Source of the DNA: an uncultured Collinsella sp.
GTDB lineage: Bacteria; Actinomycetota; Coriobacteriia; Coriobacteriales; Coriobacteriaceae
Direction of reading: 5' to 3'
Assembly: GCA_902470895.1 (NCBI GenBank)
Contig: CABRID010000054.1
Span: 1 to 13,809, forward strand
Length of the DNA: 13,809 bases
A program made the position numbers and the translations under genes. This document shows, one piece after another, positions 7,097-13,747 of the stretch. The notes under the pieces were generated by a model, which searched no databases, had not been told where the DNA came from, and worked only from the letters and a program-made list of their open reading frames with translations. Every line of letters begins with the position of its first letter. Within the stretch, counting starts at the first letter, position 1.

Positions 7097-7313
7097 GTCT
7101 CAATCTGTAACAGGTAGACGAGGAAATGGGTTCTTACTGTTACAGATTGAGATTTTCTCTTCAGGGGAATTCGAATGTCTCAATCTGTAACATCTGGACG
7201 GCCAAAAGGTCTCTATCTGTTACAGATTGAGACAAAGGTCTGGGACTAAGATATCTTATCTAGATCTGTAACAGTTAGACGGGAATTCGGGCCCTAGATG
7301 TTACAGATTGAGA
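7097..7313. repeat. Tandem array of three 55-bp inverted-repeat units
   Basis: Three units lie at 7098-7152, 7178-7233 and 7259-7313. Each has a left arm TCTCAATCTGTAACA, a loop of exactly 25 bases, and a right arm TGTTACAGATTGAGA. Units 1 and 2 pair over 15-16 bases without mismatch. In unit 3 the right arm is perfect and the outer five bases of the left arm have decayed. The loops differ but share T3, GACG at 5-8, A12, GG at 16-17 and CT at 21-22, so all three units face the same way. The 25-base stretches between units are unrelated. The arms therefore recur about every 40 bases in alternating orientation. The array lies between the terminator of the DXS-like gene and the transporter operon, in a 453-base stretch (6917-7369) with no gene. 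It may be a dispersed palindromic element, a set of protein-binding sites, or both. Confidence 0.85.
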
Positions 7314-7331
7314 TAATTGAGCTGTGAAAAC

Positions 7332-7370
7332 AAAAACCTCCGCAGGGGTGCTTCCCCTGCGGAGGTTTTT
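7332..7370 (-). terminator. Strong intrinsic terminator of the DXS-like gene
   Basis: A 17-base-pair perfect stem (7332-7348 with 7354-7370) with loop TGCTT is flanked by T-runs on both strands. On the minus strand it begins at the stop codon of the DXS-like gene and ends in TTTTTGTTTTC. It should also stop any plus-strand transcript coming from the repeat array. Confidence 0.9.
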
Positions 7371-9151
7371 TACTCGTTGAGTAGCCTTACGGCTTCGGCG
7401 GCCATATTCTCGACCGTCATGCCGTTCTGAGCCAACAGCTCGTTGGGATCGTAGCGGTCGGGGAAGCCCTTGGCGATGCCGAAGGTGCGCGTGCGCACGG
7501 GCGTGCAGGCCAGGTAGCACGCCACGCGCTCGCCCCAGCCGCCGTCCAAGATGCCGTCCTCGAGGGTGACGACAACACGATGCTCAGCAGCAAGGCTATC
7601 GAGGAACTCGCGGTCGAGTTCGGTTGCAAAGCGCGGGTTGACGAGCGTGGCCTCGATGCCGTACTCGGCGGCCAAGCGGTTTGCCACGCGCTCGCCCAGC
7701 TCAAAGAAATCGCCGAGTGCGAGCACGGCAACGTCGCGGCCCTGACGCACCACGTTGTAGCGAACGGCACTGTACTCGGTGTCTTCGGCGGGCGCCAGAT
7801 CGGGACGGCTCACCAGGCCAATACCAGGTACACGAATCGCCACGGGATGCTTGCGGTGGTCGAGCGACCAGCTCAGCATGGACAGATATTCCTCCATGCA
7901 GGCCGGCGCTAGGTAGTGCATGTTGGGAAGACCGCCCAGCATGGAAATATCAAAGAACGAGAGGTGCGTCTCGGACGTGGTGCCAAAGATTGACGCACCA
8001 AACACCAGGATGGTTGCAGGGGCGTCGTTGAGGCACAGGTCGTGCCACAGCTCGTCGTAGGCGCGCTGCAAAAACGTGCCGTACACACCAAAGACTGGTT
8101 TGGCGCCCGAGCGCGCAAGCGCGGTGGCAAAGGTCACGGCGTGCTCCTCGGCAATGCCCACGTCGACAAACTGCTTGCCGGCGGCAGCGCGAAGCTCGGG
8201 TGTAAAGCCCATGATGTAGGGCGTGGCGGCCGTGATGCCCACGACCTGCGGATCGCGCTCGATGGCGGCGCTGAGCGCCTCGCCCGTAATGTCGGCATAG
8301 GTGCGCGGCGCAGGCTCGCTCGGATGGCCCGGGCAGAGCTTGCGGCCGGTCGCCATGTCAAAGGGGCCTACGTGATGCCAGCGCTCGGGGTCGTTTTGGG
8401 CTGGCTCAAAGCCCTTGCCCTTGGCGGTCGAGACGTGCAGCACGATGGGGTGGTCGATGTCGCGCAGCTCCTGCAGCGCGTCGACGAGGGCCAACACATC
8501 GTTACCGGCGTCCAGATAGCGGTAATCGAGCCCCATCGCGCGGAAAACGTTGCGCTCACAGGCGCCGTTGCTGGCGCGCAGCTCGGCCAGATTGCGATAC
8601 AGGCCACCATGGTTCTCGGCAATGGACTGGTCGTTGTCATTGACGATGATGATCAGGTTGCTGTCGAGCTCGGCGGCGTTGTTAAAGCCCTCAAACGCCA
8701 GGCCGCCCGAAAGCGAGCCGTCGCCAATAACGGTAATGACGTTGTACGTATCGCCCGCCAGGTCGCGCGCGTGGGCAAGGCCGCAGCCCAGGCTCACCGA
8801 CGTGGAGGTATGGCCCATGGCGAACAGGTCGTGCTCGGACTCGTCGGGATTGGCAAAGCCGGAAGCCTCGCCATAGCGTGCTGGATCGATATAAGTGTAC
8901 GCGCGCCCGGTCAGCGCCTTGTGGGCGTAGGTCTGGTGCGAAACGTCAAAGACAATCTTGTCGATGGGGGAGTTAAACACGCGATGAAGCGCAACCGTAA
9001 GCTCAACGACGCCCAAGTTGGGGGCAACGTGCCCGCCGACGGCGGCGGAGCTTTCGAGGATTGCCTGACGGATCTCGCCGCAGAGCAGCGGGAGCTCGGC
9101 GCGGTCGAGAGCCTTGACGTCCTCGGGCGTTGTCGTTTGCGTAAGCAGCAT
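7370..9151 (-). CDS. 1-deoxy-D-xylulose-5-phosphate synthase-like, thiamine-diphosphate enzyme (divergent paralogue)
   Basis: This 593-residue enzyme has the transketolase/DXS fold. Canonical DXS condenses pyruvate and glyceraldehyde-3-phosphate to DXP for the MEP isoprenoid pathway and for thiamine and pyridoxal synthesis. The thiamine-diphosphate motif is GDGSLSGG...FNN (143-158), and the activating acid region is VGIAEEHAVTF (331-341). Eye alignment with E. coli DXS keeps His49 (His41), His299 (His260), Tyr392 (Tyr357) and His431 (His396). It loses Arg420 (Gly at 385), Asp427 (Thr) and Arg478 (Gly in RVPGIG), the residues that hold the phosphate-bearing substrate. The usual RGESEYD becomes NPDESEHD. 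It is about 30 residues shorter than E. coli DXS. The protein may therefore use another acceptor. Similar DXS-like sequences are, as I recall, annotated simply as Dxs in many Gram-positives. It stands alone, with a strong terminator directly after it. The start at 9151 has only a distant GGAG. Confidence 0.8.
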   Translation of the reverse strand: MLLTQTTTPEDVKALDRAELPLLCGEIRQAILESSAAVGGHVAPNLGVVELTVALHRVFNSPIDKIVFDVSHQTYAHKALTGRAYTYIDPARYGEASGFANPDESEHDLFAMGHTSTSVSLGCGLAHARDLAGDTYNVITVIGDGSLSGGLAFEGFNNAAELDSNLIIIVNDNDQSIAENHGGLYRNLAELRASNGACERNVFRAMGLDYRYLDAGNDVLALVDALQELRDIDHPIVLHVSTAKGKGFEPAQNDPERWHHVGPFDMATGRKLCPGHPSEPAPRTYADITGEALSAAIERDPQVVGITAATPYIMGFTPELRAAAGKQFVDVGIAEEHAVTFATALARSGAKPVFGVYGTFLQRAYDELWHDLCLNDAPATILVFGASIFGTTSETHLSFFDISMLGGLPNMHYLAPACMEEYLSMLSWSLDHRKHPVAIRVPGIGLVSRPDLAPAEDTEYSAVRYNVVRQGRDVAVLALGDFFELGERVANRLAAEYGIEATLVNPRFATELDREFLDSLAAEHRVVVTLEDGILDGGWGERVACYLACTPVRTRTFGIAKGFPDRYDPNELLAQNGMTVENMAAEAVRLLNE

Positions 9152-9263
9152 CGTTGTGGGTTACTCCATGCGAATCGAGCACCGGCGCTCCCTCGGCCGG
9201 CACAATTGCACAAAACAGTCTCGCACATTTTGGCGTTTGATATGTGACGGCGGCGCGGTAATT

Positions 9264-9290
9264 CGCCAACTGGCGGGGCAAAACGTTTTG
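9264..9290. promoter_or_regulatory. Two adjacent palindromes in the divergent intergenic region
   Basis: Between the divergent DXS-like and HD-domain genes (9152-9379) lie CGCCA-AC-TGGCG (9264-9275) and the perfect 12-base palindrome CAAAACGTTTTG (9279-9290), only three bases apart. They could be operators shared by both directions. I see no convincing -10/-35 pair around them, and no other feature in the rest of this gap. Confidence 0.35.
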
Positions 9291-9379
9291 TCCGATGCCA
9301 TACTGATGTGTTCCATGATGTTTTTATCGATTGTGCGCAGGCCGTGGCTTGTCGCCGTGAGTCGCTGGAAGGAGGCAGC

Positions 9380-9913
9380 ATGTCTGATGTCGTTCGTGCC
9401 GAGAAAATCGCGTGCGAAGTGGACCATGCTGCCCGTCAACTGGCACAGGCGGGCCGTTTGGACCTGACGCGCGAGTTTATCCAGCATGGCGATGTGACGG
9501 TGTATACGCATGTGACCTCGGTGGCGCGGGCAAGTCTGTCCTTTGCCGAGCGCTTGGGCCGCGTCGGTGTCTCGGTTGACCGCGCCTCGTTGCTGCGCGG
9601 GGCCCTGCTGCACGATTACTTTCTCTATGACTGGCACGATCCCGACCCAAGCCATCGGCTGCATGGCTTTCGCCATCCGTTTTTTGCCCTGGCACGTGCG
9701 GAGGAAGATTTTGAGCTGACGTCGCGCGAGCGGAATATCATCGTGCGGCATATGTTTCCGCTGGTGCCAGTGCCGCCGACGTGTCGTGAGGCTTGGATTG
9801 TATGCCTGGCAGATAAATGGTGCGCGCTGCGCGAGACGGTCGCCGGCCGTCTACCGCGCAAAGGCGGCGCGAACGATTCGAACGAGGGCTCGAACGAAAA
9901 GAGGAGAGGGTAG
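9380..9913 (+). CDS. HD-domain protein, putative metal-dependent phosphohydrolase
   Basis: This 177-residue cytoplasmic protein has a metal-binding pattern typical of HD proteins: His44 (YTHVTSVA), His78-Asp79 (ALLHDYFLYDWH), His99 (FRHPFFAL), His124 (VRHMFPL) and Asp145 (LADKWCAL). HD-fold enzymes hydrolyse phosphate esters, often nucleotides; the substrate is unknown here. ATG 9380 is preceded by GGAAGGAGG at 9368-9374, an excellent site; an upstream in-frame ATG at 9308 lacks one. The C-terminal 20 residues are hydrophilic and probably disordered. The stop is four bases before the start of the CmpB-family gene, so the two are co-translated. As I recall, HD proteins are commonly found next to this membrane family in Firmicutes and Coriobacteria, which suggests a joint role. 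Confidence 0.8.
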   Translation: MSDVVRAEKIACEVDHAARQLAQAGRLDLTREFIQHGDVTVYTHVTSVARASLSFAERLGRVGVSVDRASLLRGALLHDYFLYDWHDPDPSHRLHGFRHPFFALARAEEDFELTSRERNIIVRHMFPLVPVPPTCREAWIVCLADKWCALRETVAGRLPRKGGANDSNEGSNEKRRG

Positions 9914-9916
9914 ACG

Positions 9917-10936
9917 GTGGAAACCGCGATTGATATGGCGTTCGGCGGCGCGACGCTTGCCGCCTGTCCGCTCTCGGCGCTGGTGCTCTCGTTTGCCTTC
10001 TACGGTTTTTGCGGTTGGGCATGGGAGTCGACAGTATGCGCCATGCTCAACCACGGACGCTTTGCCAACAGCGGCTTTTTGCTGGGACCGTGTTGCCCCA
10101 TCTATGGCGCGGGCGGCATTGCCTGCTGGCTGCTGTTGCGCGGAATTCCTGACGCGTCGAGCCAGTTTGTCGCTGCAGCGCTCGTATGCAGCGTGATTGA
10201 GTACAGCGTGGGCGTGCTGTTGGAAAAAACAACGGGCGCTCGCTTTTGGGACTATTCGCATCTGCCGTTTAACCTGCACGGGCGCATCTGCCTGTACTGG
10301 GCCTGCGCGTTTGGCTTGGGTGCGTTATGCATTTGCCGTTTAGTGGAGCCGGCATTGCTGGGGCTGCTTGGCCATCTGCCGGTGCTGATTGTGCGGCTGT
10401 CCGCCTTTATCGTCGCGGTCGCGATGATGGTCGACGCGGTGTGCTCGTTGGCGAGCTGGCGGCGTCTGTCCGATCAGCTGGAGCGCGTCCGGGCTGACCT
10501 TGCCGACCGCATCAACGAGTCGCTTGCCGATGCCTCGGACTCAATGCTCGAGCGCATTCCCGATTCGACGATTGACTCGGTGACACAGACGCATATCCGT
10601 AGCCGTGCCGTTAACGCATGGCTGGCCGAGCTTGGCGACGCCGCGCTCGATGCCCTGCGCGAGAAGGCTTCGATGCCGACGTTTATCGCGGATGGTGCTC
10701 GCGGCCTGGCGCTCGCTGCCCGCCGCGTGGCCGATGCCGCGCCGAGCATGCCGCGTCCGTCGCTCAGCCGTCGCCTTGCCGGTAAGCGCATGAGCCGTCC
10801 GGTGCCGAGTGTATCGCTCAGTCGTCGCGACCTGCGCTTCTTCAATGCCTTCCCGCGCTTGCGCATCAACCGCTACGAAGGCGTCATCCGAGCTACCGAC
10901 CTCCGCGACCGCGCCCGCGAGCTGTTCCGACGCTAG
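9917..10936 (+). CDS. CmpB-family membrane protein (putative ABC transporter permease, PF06541-like)
   Basis: This 339-residue protein has an N-terminal membrane domain with four to five spans within residues 15-175, and a long soluble C-terminal region (about 180-339) rich in Ala, Arg and Asp. The family signature is clear: GWAWE (33-37), GRFANSGFLLGPCCPIYGAG (47-66), SVIEYSVGVLLEK (92-104), RFWDYS (109-114) and FNLHGRICL (118-126). The family is annotated as putative ABC transporter permease, but no ATPase is adjacent and its function is unknown. GTG 9917 has GAGGAGAGGG directly upstream (9901-9910). It starts four bases after the HD-domain gene. The tail has a predicted helical segment DQLERVRADLADRINESL (186-203) that may form a coiled coil, and a very basic end. 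An alternative ATG at 9935 would remove six residues. Confidence 0.82.
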   Translation: METAIDMAFGGATLAACPLSALVLSFAFYGFCGWAWESTVCAMLNHGRFANSGFLLGPCCPIYGAGGIACWLLLRGIPDASSQFVAAALVCSVIEYSVGVLLEKTTGARFWDYSHLPFNLHGRICLYWACAFGLGALCICRLVEPALLGLLGHLPVLIVRLSAFIVAVAMMVDAVCSLASWRRLSDQLERVRADLADRINESLADASDSMLERIPDSTIDSVTQTHIRSRAVNAWLAELGDAALDALREKASMPTFIADGARGLALAARRVADAAPSMPRPSLSRRLAGKRMSRPVPSVSLSRRDLRFFNAFPRLRINRYEGVIRATDLRDRARELFRR

Positions 10937-10946
10937 CCGGGACAGG

Positions 10947-10976
10947 TACGCTCGCGGCTTCCTTGCTCGCGTATTT
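10947..10976 (+). terminator. Weak hairpin after the CmpB-family gene
   Basis: TACGCTCGC (10947-10955) pairs imperfectly with GCTCGCGTA (10965-10973), with a two-by-two mismatch, and three Ts follow. It lies 11 bases after the stop codon. Termination is plausible but weak. Confidence 0.3.
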
Positions 10977-11000
10977 CCCGTTCGTTTCGCGCCCGTTGCC

Positions 11001-11032
11001 GCGCCGTTTCCAAGATTGCGGCACCGTTTCCA
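11001..11032 (+). promoter_or_regulatory. Direct repeat of 12 bases at 20-bp pitch upstream of the ammonium transporter gene
   Basis: GCGCCGTTTCCA (11001-11012) and GCACCGTTTCCA (11021-11032) differ at one base and are exactly 20 bases apart, close to two helical turns. They lie about 100 bases before the amt start. A shorter repeat ACAACGC (11037, 11052) and a small palindrome CTGGT-CTAC-ACCAG (11064-11077) follow. These are candidate binding sites for a nitrogen regulator; they do not match the GlnR or AmtR boxes I know. Confidence 0.35.
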
Positions 11033-11134
11033 TTCGACAACGCAGCGTTTAACAACGCCGTATCTGGTCTACACCAGTTGCCCCTCGGCCGCATTATGGG
11101 CGCCGACAACGTTCATGCGATCAAGGGGGAGCGA

Positions 11135-12412
11135 ATGTACGATACGGGATCGACAACGTTTATGCTCATCTGCACCACGCTCGTGTTTTTAATGACACCG
11201 GGTCTGGCGTTTTTCTATGGCGGCCTGTCCAGGCGCAAAAATGTCATCAACACCATGCTCATGTGCTTTGGCGCCATTGGTCTGGTTGGTGTGCTGTGGA
11301 TTGTTGCCGGCTGGTCGCTGGCCTACGGCGGTGACGGTTCCAGCCCGTTTATTGGAGGCCTTGACCAGCTGCTGTGCCTGCCGGTGCTCGGCCAGGTGCT
11401 GCAAGCGGCCGAGGGCACCGCGTCGGACGGCGCCGTCTACCCGGAGATTATCAACATCGCCTTCCAGATGGCGTTTGCCATGATCACGGCCGCTATCGTC
11501 ACGGGTAGCCTGGCAGGTCGCGTTAAGTTTGGCGCTATGGCGGCCTTTCTGGGCATTTGGCTGCTCGTGGTCTATGCGCCGCTCGCCCACATGGTCTGGG
11601 GCGGCGAGGGCTCCTTTATCGGCGACATCATCGGCGCACTCGACTTTGCCGGCGGCGACGTGGTACACATTTCGTCCGGTCTTACCGGCCTGATCCTCTG
11701 CTTAATGCTCGGCCGTCGTCGCGGCTTTGGCATGGTGAGCTATCGCCCGCATAACGTGCCGTTTGTGGCGTTGGGCGCCGGCCTGCTTTGGTTTGGCTGG
11801 TTTGGCTTTAACGGCGGCAGCGAGTTCAAGGCCGACGCCGTGGCGGCACTCGCCATCCTCAACACCGTGACGGCCAGCGCGGCGGGTATGGTCTCGTGGC
11901 TTGCCGTCGAGCGCATGTATACCGGCCGCCCCACGCTGGTGGGTGCCAGCACCGGTTTGGTTGCGGGCCTTGTGGTGGTCACGCCCGGCGCGGGCTTTGT
12001 CGAGCCGTGGGCGGCGCTGGTCATGGGCCTGATCGTATCGCCTGTCTGCTACCTGGCCATCAGCCATCTCAAGACCAAGTTTGGCTACGACGATGCGCTC
12101 GACACGTTCGGTTGCCACGGTATCGGCGGCATCTTGGGCGGCGTGCTCACGGGCCTGTTCTGCGTGCCGGAGCTTTCGTGGACCGGTAAGGGCGGCCTGT
12201 TCTACACGGGCGACGTGTCGCTGCTCATCTCGCAGATCTTGGGCATTGTGGTGACGGTCGTCATTGTGCTGGTGCTCGATTTGGTGATCGCCGCGGTGGC
12301 CAAGATGCTGTTCCACGGCAGCCTGCGTGTGGACGAGGCCGACGAGGCGCTGGGCTTGGATGCGAGTCAGCACGGCGAGAGCGCGTATCCCTCGTTCTCC
12401 GGACTCGATTAG
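11135..12412 (+). CDS. amt: Ammonium transporter (Amt/MEP/Rh family)
   Basis: This 425-residue channel imports ammonium across the cell membrane. About 11 spans are expected. The twin histidines of the pore are His178 (GGDVVHISSG) and His328 (TFGCHGIGG); Trp155 (AHMVWGG) and Asp170 (GALDFAGG) are also conserved. The FGWFGFNGGS segment (220-229) and C-terminal ALGLDASQHGESAY are typical of the family. The C-terminal tail is where a PII protein binds in E. coli, and a PII gene lies 156 bases downstream. I chose ATG 11135 because GGGGGAG ends four bases before it and it begins MYDTGSTTFMLICTTLVF; an in-frame upstream start at 11078 would add 19 residues without a good site. The next gene is separated by the large hairpin at 12415-12522. 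Confidence 0.95.
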   Translation: MYDTGSTTFMLICTTLVFLMTPGLAFFYGGLSRRKNVINTMLMCFGAIGLVGVLWIVAGWSLAYGGDGSSPFIGGLDQLLCLPVLGQVLQAAEGTASDGAVYPEIINIAFQMAFAMITAAIVTGSLAGRVKFGAMAAFLGIWLLVVYAPLAHMVWGGEGSFIGDIIGALDFAGGDVVHISSGLTGLILCLMLGRRRGFGMVSYRPHNVPFVALGAGLLWFGWFGFNGGSEFKADAVAALAILNTVTASAAGMVSWLAVERMYTGRPTLVGASTGLVAGLVVVTPGAGFVEPWAALVMGLIVSPVCYLAISHLKTKFGYDDALDTFGCHGIGGILGGVLTGLFCVPELSWTGKGGLFYTGDVSLLISQILGIVVTVVIVLVLDLVIAAVAKMLFHGSLRVDEADEALGLDASQHGESAYPSFSGLD

Positions 12413-12414
12413 CA

Positions 12415-12522
12415 GCACGGCTTTCCCAGGCACCCGACCTTGCCCCTCAAACCGTCGCTTGCGTACCGAAGTACGCAGCGCTCCTCTTTCGGGGCAATCT
12501 CGGGCACCTGGAAAACCCGTGC
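12415..12522 (+). promoter_or_regulatory. Large structured RNA element between amt and the PII gene
   Basis: Two 32-base arms (12415-12446 and 12491-12522) match as reverse complements at about 26 of 32 positions, starting three bases after the amt stop. The ends are GCACGG/CCGTGC and TTGCCCC/GGGGCAA. Inside is a second hairpin, CGCTTGCGTAC (12456-12466) with GTACGCAGCG (12471-12480), closed by a CGAA tetraloop. AAA and TTTC near the inner edges may extend the pairing. No T-run follows, so it is not a simple terminator. It could stabilise or process the amt mRNA, attenuate expression into the PII gene, or be a dispersed element. Confidence 0.6.
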
Positions 12523-12568
12523 CATGTGAAGGACAATCAATTTCTTTTATTAAAGAGAGGAATTCACT

Positions 12569-12907
12569 ATGAAGAAGATTACGGCAATCGTTCGTGCCGA
12601 GAAGCTTGAGGTTCTTAAAGACGCGCTGTTTGCTGCCGATGTTCGCGGCATGACGATTGATCAGGTGCAGGGCTGCGGCGCGCAGCATGGCTGGAAGGAA
12701 TATGTGCGCGGCAACGAACTGCTCGTCAACACGATTCCTAAGGTACAGTTCACCCTCATTTGCGCCGACGAGCATGTCGACGGCATTGTCGACATCATCT
12801 GCAACGCCGCTCGCACCGGTGCCGTTGGAGACGGCAAGATTTGGGTCGAACCGGTCGAGGAAGTTATCCGCATCCGTACCGGCGAACACGGCCCCGCCGC
12901 GGTGTAG
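12569..12907 (+). CDS. PII nitrogen regulatory protein (GlnB/GlnK family)
   Basis: This 112-residue trimeric signal protein senses ATP/ADP and 2-oxoglutarate and, beside amt, most likely gates the ammonium channel in GlnK fashion. It aligns without gaps to E. coli GlnB. Conserved parts are MKKITAIV, GMT (27-29), Gln39, Lys58 in IPKVQF, the B-loop TGAVGDGKI (83-91) with Lys90, and RIRTGE (101-106). The T-loop is unusual: GCGAQHGWKEYVRGNELLVN has Leu at 51 and Val at 46, where E. coli has Tyr at both, while a Tyr sits at 45. The site uridylylated in proteobacteria and adenylylated in actinobacteria is absent. Start 12569 has GAGAGGA about six bases upstream. It lies 156 bases after amt and shares its strand. 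Confidence 0.93.
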   Translation: MKKITAIVRAEKLEVLKDALFAADVRGMTIDQVQGCGAQHGWKEYVRGNELLVNTIPKVQFTLICADEHVDGIVDIICNAARTGAVGDGKIWVEPVEEVIRIRTGEHGPAAV

Positions 12908-12933
12908 AACCGACCGTTTGCCATCCGCAACGT

Positions 12934-12939
12934 TAAAAT
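12934..12939 (+). promoter_or_regulatory. Possible -10 box of the TetR gene
   Basis: TAAAAT lies seven bases before the GTG at 12946. No good -35 is found at the right distance. If used, transcription would begin at or near that GTG, giving a leaderless mRNA. This is weak. Confidence 0.25.
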
Positions 12940-12981
12940 ATCGCAGTGAGGCATAAGGCTTGCGTTGCGGATGGGCGGATT

Positions 12982-13644
12982 ATGGGTCGCAATAAATATC
13001 CCGAAGAGACGGTCGCGAAGATTCTAGACGCGGCGCTGGAGCTATTCTGCGCACAGGGTTATGAGGGAACGAGCATCCAGGATATCGTTGACCGTCTCGA
13101 TGGCATGACCAAGGGCGCTATCTATCATCACTTCAAGAGCAAAGAAGAGATTTTCAACGCCGCGTTTGATCGAGCGATGGCTCCGATTGTTGAACGCCGC
13201 CGCGCGACGCTCGGTGCTGGCAATATGACGGGCGCCCAAAAGCTCAAGCGACTTTATGCGCCTGAGTCTGTCGTACCACAAATTGAGCTTTGGGCGCGCA
13301 TACATCCTGCGGCGGATCCGGTAAAGAGTTCGCGTCTGCTGGCGATGCAGTATCAGAGTTCGTTTGACGAGTCGGCCGATGGATATCTCTTGCCGGTAAT
13401 CGAGGAAGGCGTCGCCGACGGCTCCATTGCGTGCGAATGCCCGCGCGAAGCAGCAGAGGCCGTATCGTTGCTAGCGAATCTTTGGCTGCTGCCATTGTTC
13501 CGTCCGCTCGAGCCCAAGGAGCGAATGGTCGCTCGCGCGCAATGTTTGACGCAGATGGCGGCCGCAGTGGGTCTCGATTTGGGGGAAGAAGTGCTTCAAA
13601 CAACGTGCCAAATTTGGGACGTTTGGAACCGTGTCGGGTGGTAA
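12982..13644 (+). CDS. TetR/AcrR-family transcriptional regulator
   Basis: This 220-residue DNA-binding repressor has an N-terminal helix-turn-helix: ILDAALELFCAQGYEGTSIQ (14-33), then DIVDRLDGMTKGAIYHHFKS (34-53) and KEEIF. The C-terminal ligand and dimer domain (about 65-220) is divergent and gives no ligand clue. The ATG at 12982 starts MGRNKYPEET, typical of the family, but its ribosome site is only GGGCGG. A GTG at 12946 in frame would add 12 residues and may be leaderless. Two copies of a palindrome immediately after the stop codon (13644-13668 and 13712-13732) are fitting operators. The gene after them, cut by the contig end, is its likely target. Such regulators often control drug or lipid exporters; the target is not visible here. 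Confidence 0.88.
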   Translation: MGRNKYPEETVAKILDAALELFCAQGYEGTSIQDIVDRLDGMTKGAIYHHFKSKEEIFNAAFDRAMAPIVERRRATLGAGNMTGAQKLKRLYAPESVVPQIELWARIHPAADPVKSSRLLAMQYQSSFDESADGYLLPVIEEGVADGSIACECPREAAEAVSLLANLWLLPLFRPLEPKERMVARAQCLTQMAAAVGLDLGEEVLQTTCQIWDVWNRVGW

Positions 13645-13668
13645 TATACATACTAACGGTATATATAT
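13644..13668 (+). promoter_or_regulatory. First TetR operator candidate
   Basis: ATATACATAC (13644-13653) and GTATATATAT (13659-13668) are reverse complements at nine of ten positions with a five-base centre TAACG. It begins at the last base of the TetR stop codon. Its inner half-sites match those of the second operator. Confidence 0.65.
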
Positions 13669-13677
13669 TGATGTAAG

Positions 13678-13700
13678 AGGGTGGCTACGGTCGCCCTTTT
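13678..13700 (+). terminator. Intrinsic terminator after the TetR gene
   Basis: AGGGTGGC (13678-13685) pairs with GTCGCCCT (13690-13697), eight pairs including two G-U, around a TACG tetraloop. A run of Ts follows (13697-13700). It lies between the two operator copies, so the next gene needs its own promoter downstream of it or shows read-through control. Confidence 0.65.
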
Positions 13701-13711
13701 CGAGCCGTTAA

Positions 13712-13732
13712 ATACATACCAATAGTATGTAT
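13712..13732 (+). promoter_or_regulatory. Second TetR operator candidate
   Basis: ATACATAC (13712-13719) and GTATGTAT (13725-13732) are perfect reverse complements with centre CAATA. The right half-site abuts AGGAGG (13733-13738), the ribosome site of the next gene. A repressor bound here would block the start of that gene's transcript. Confidence 0.75.
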
Positions 13733-13747
13733 AGGAGGCAAAGCTCT

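Noticed and set aside
7097..7313. CRISPR array
   Set aside because: Spacing is regular, but the 15-base repeats alternate in orientation, the spacers within units share conserved bases, and there are no cas genes.
8042..9247. 401-codon plus-strand open frame opposite the DXS-like gene
   Set aside because: The minus-strand frame has full enzyme motifs; the plus-strand frame is low-complexity and lacks domains.
12415..12522. Known glutamine riboswitch
   Set aside because: I could not recognise the glnA or Downstream-peptide motif core; only a long stem with an inner hairpin is visible.
11702..12889. 395-codon minus-strand frame opposite amt and the PII gene
   Set aside because: It crosses two well-defined genes and the structured intergenic element, and shows no motif.
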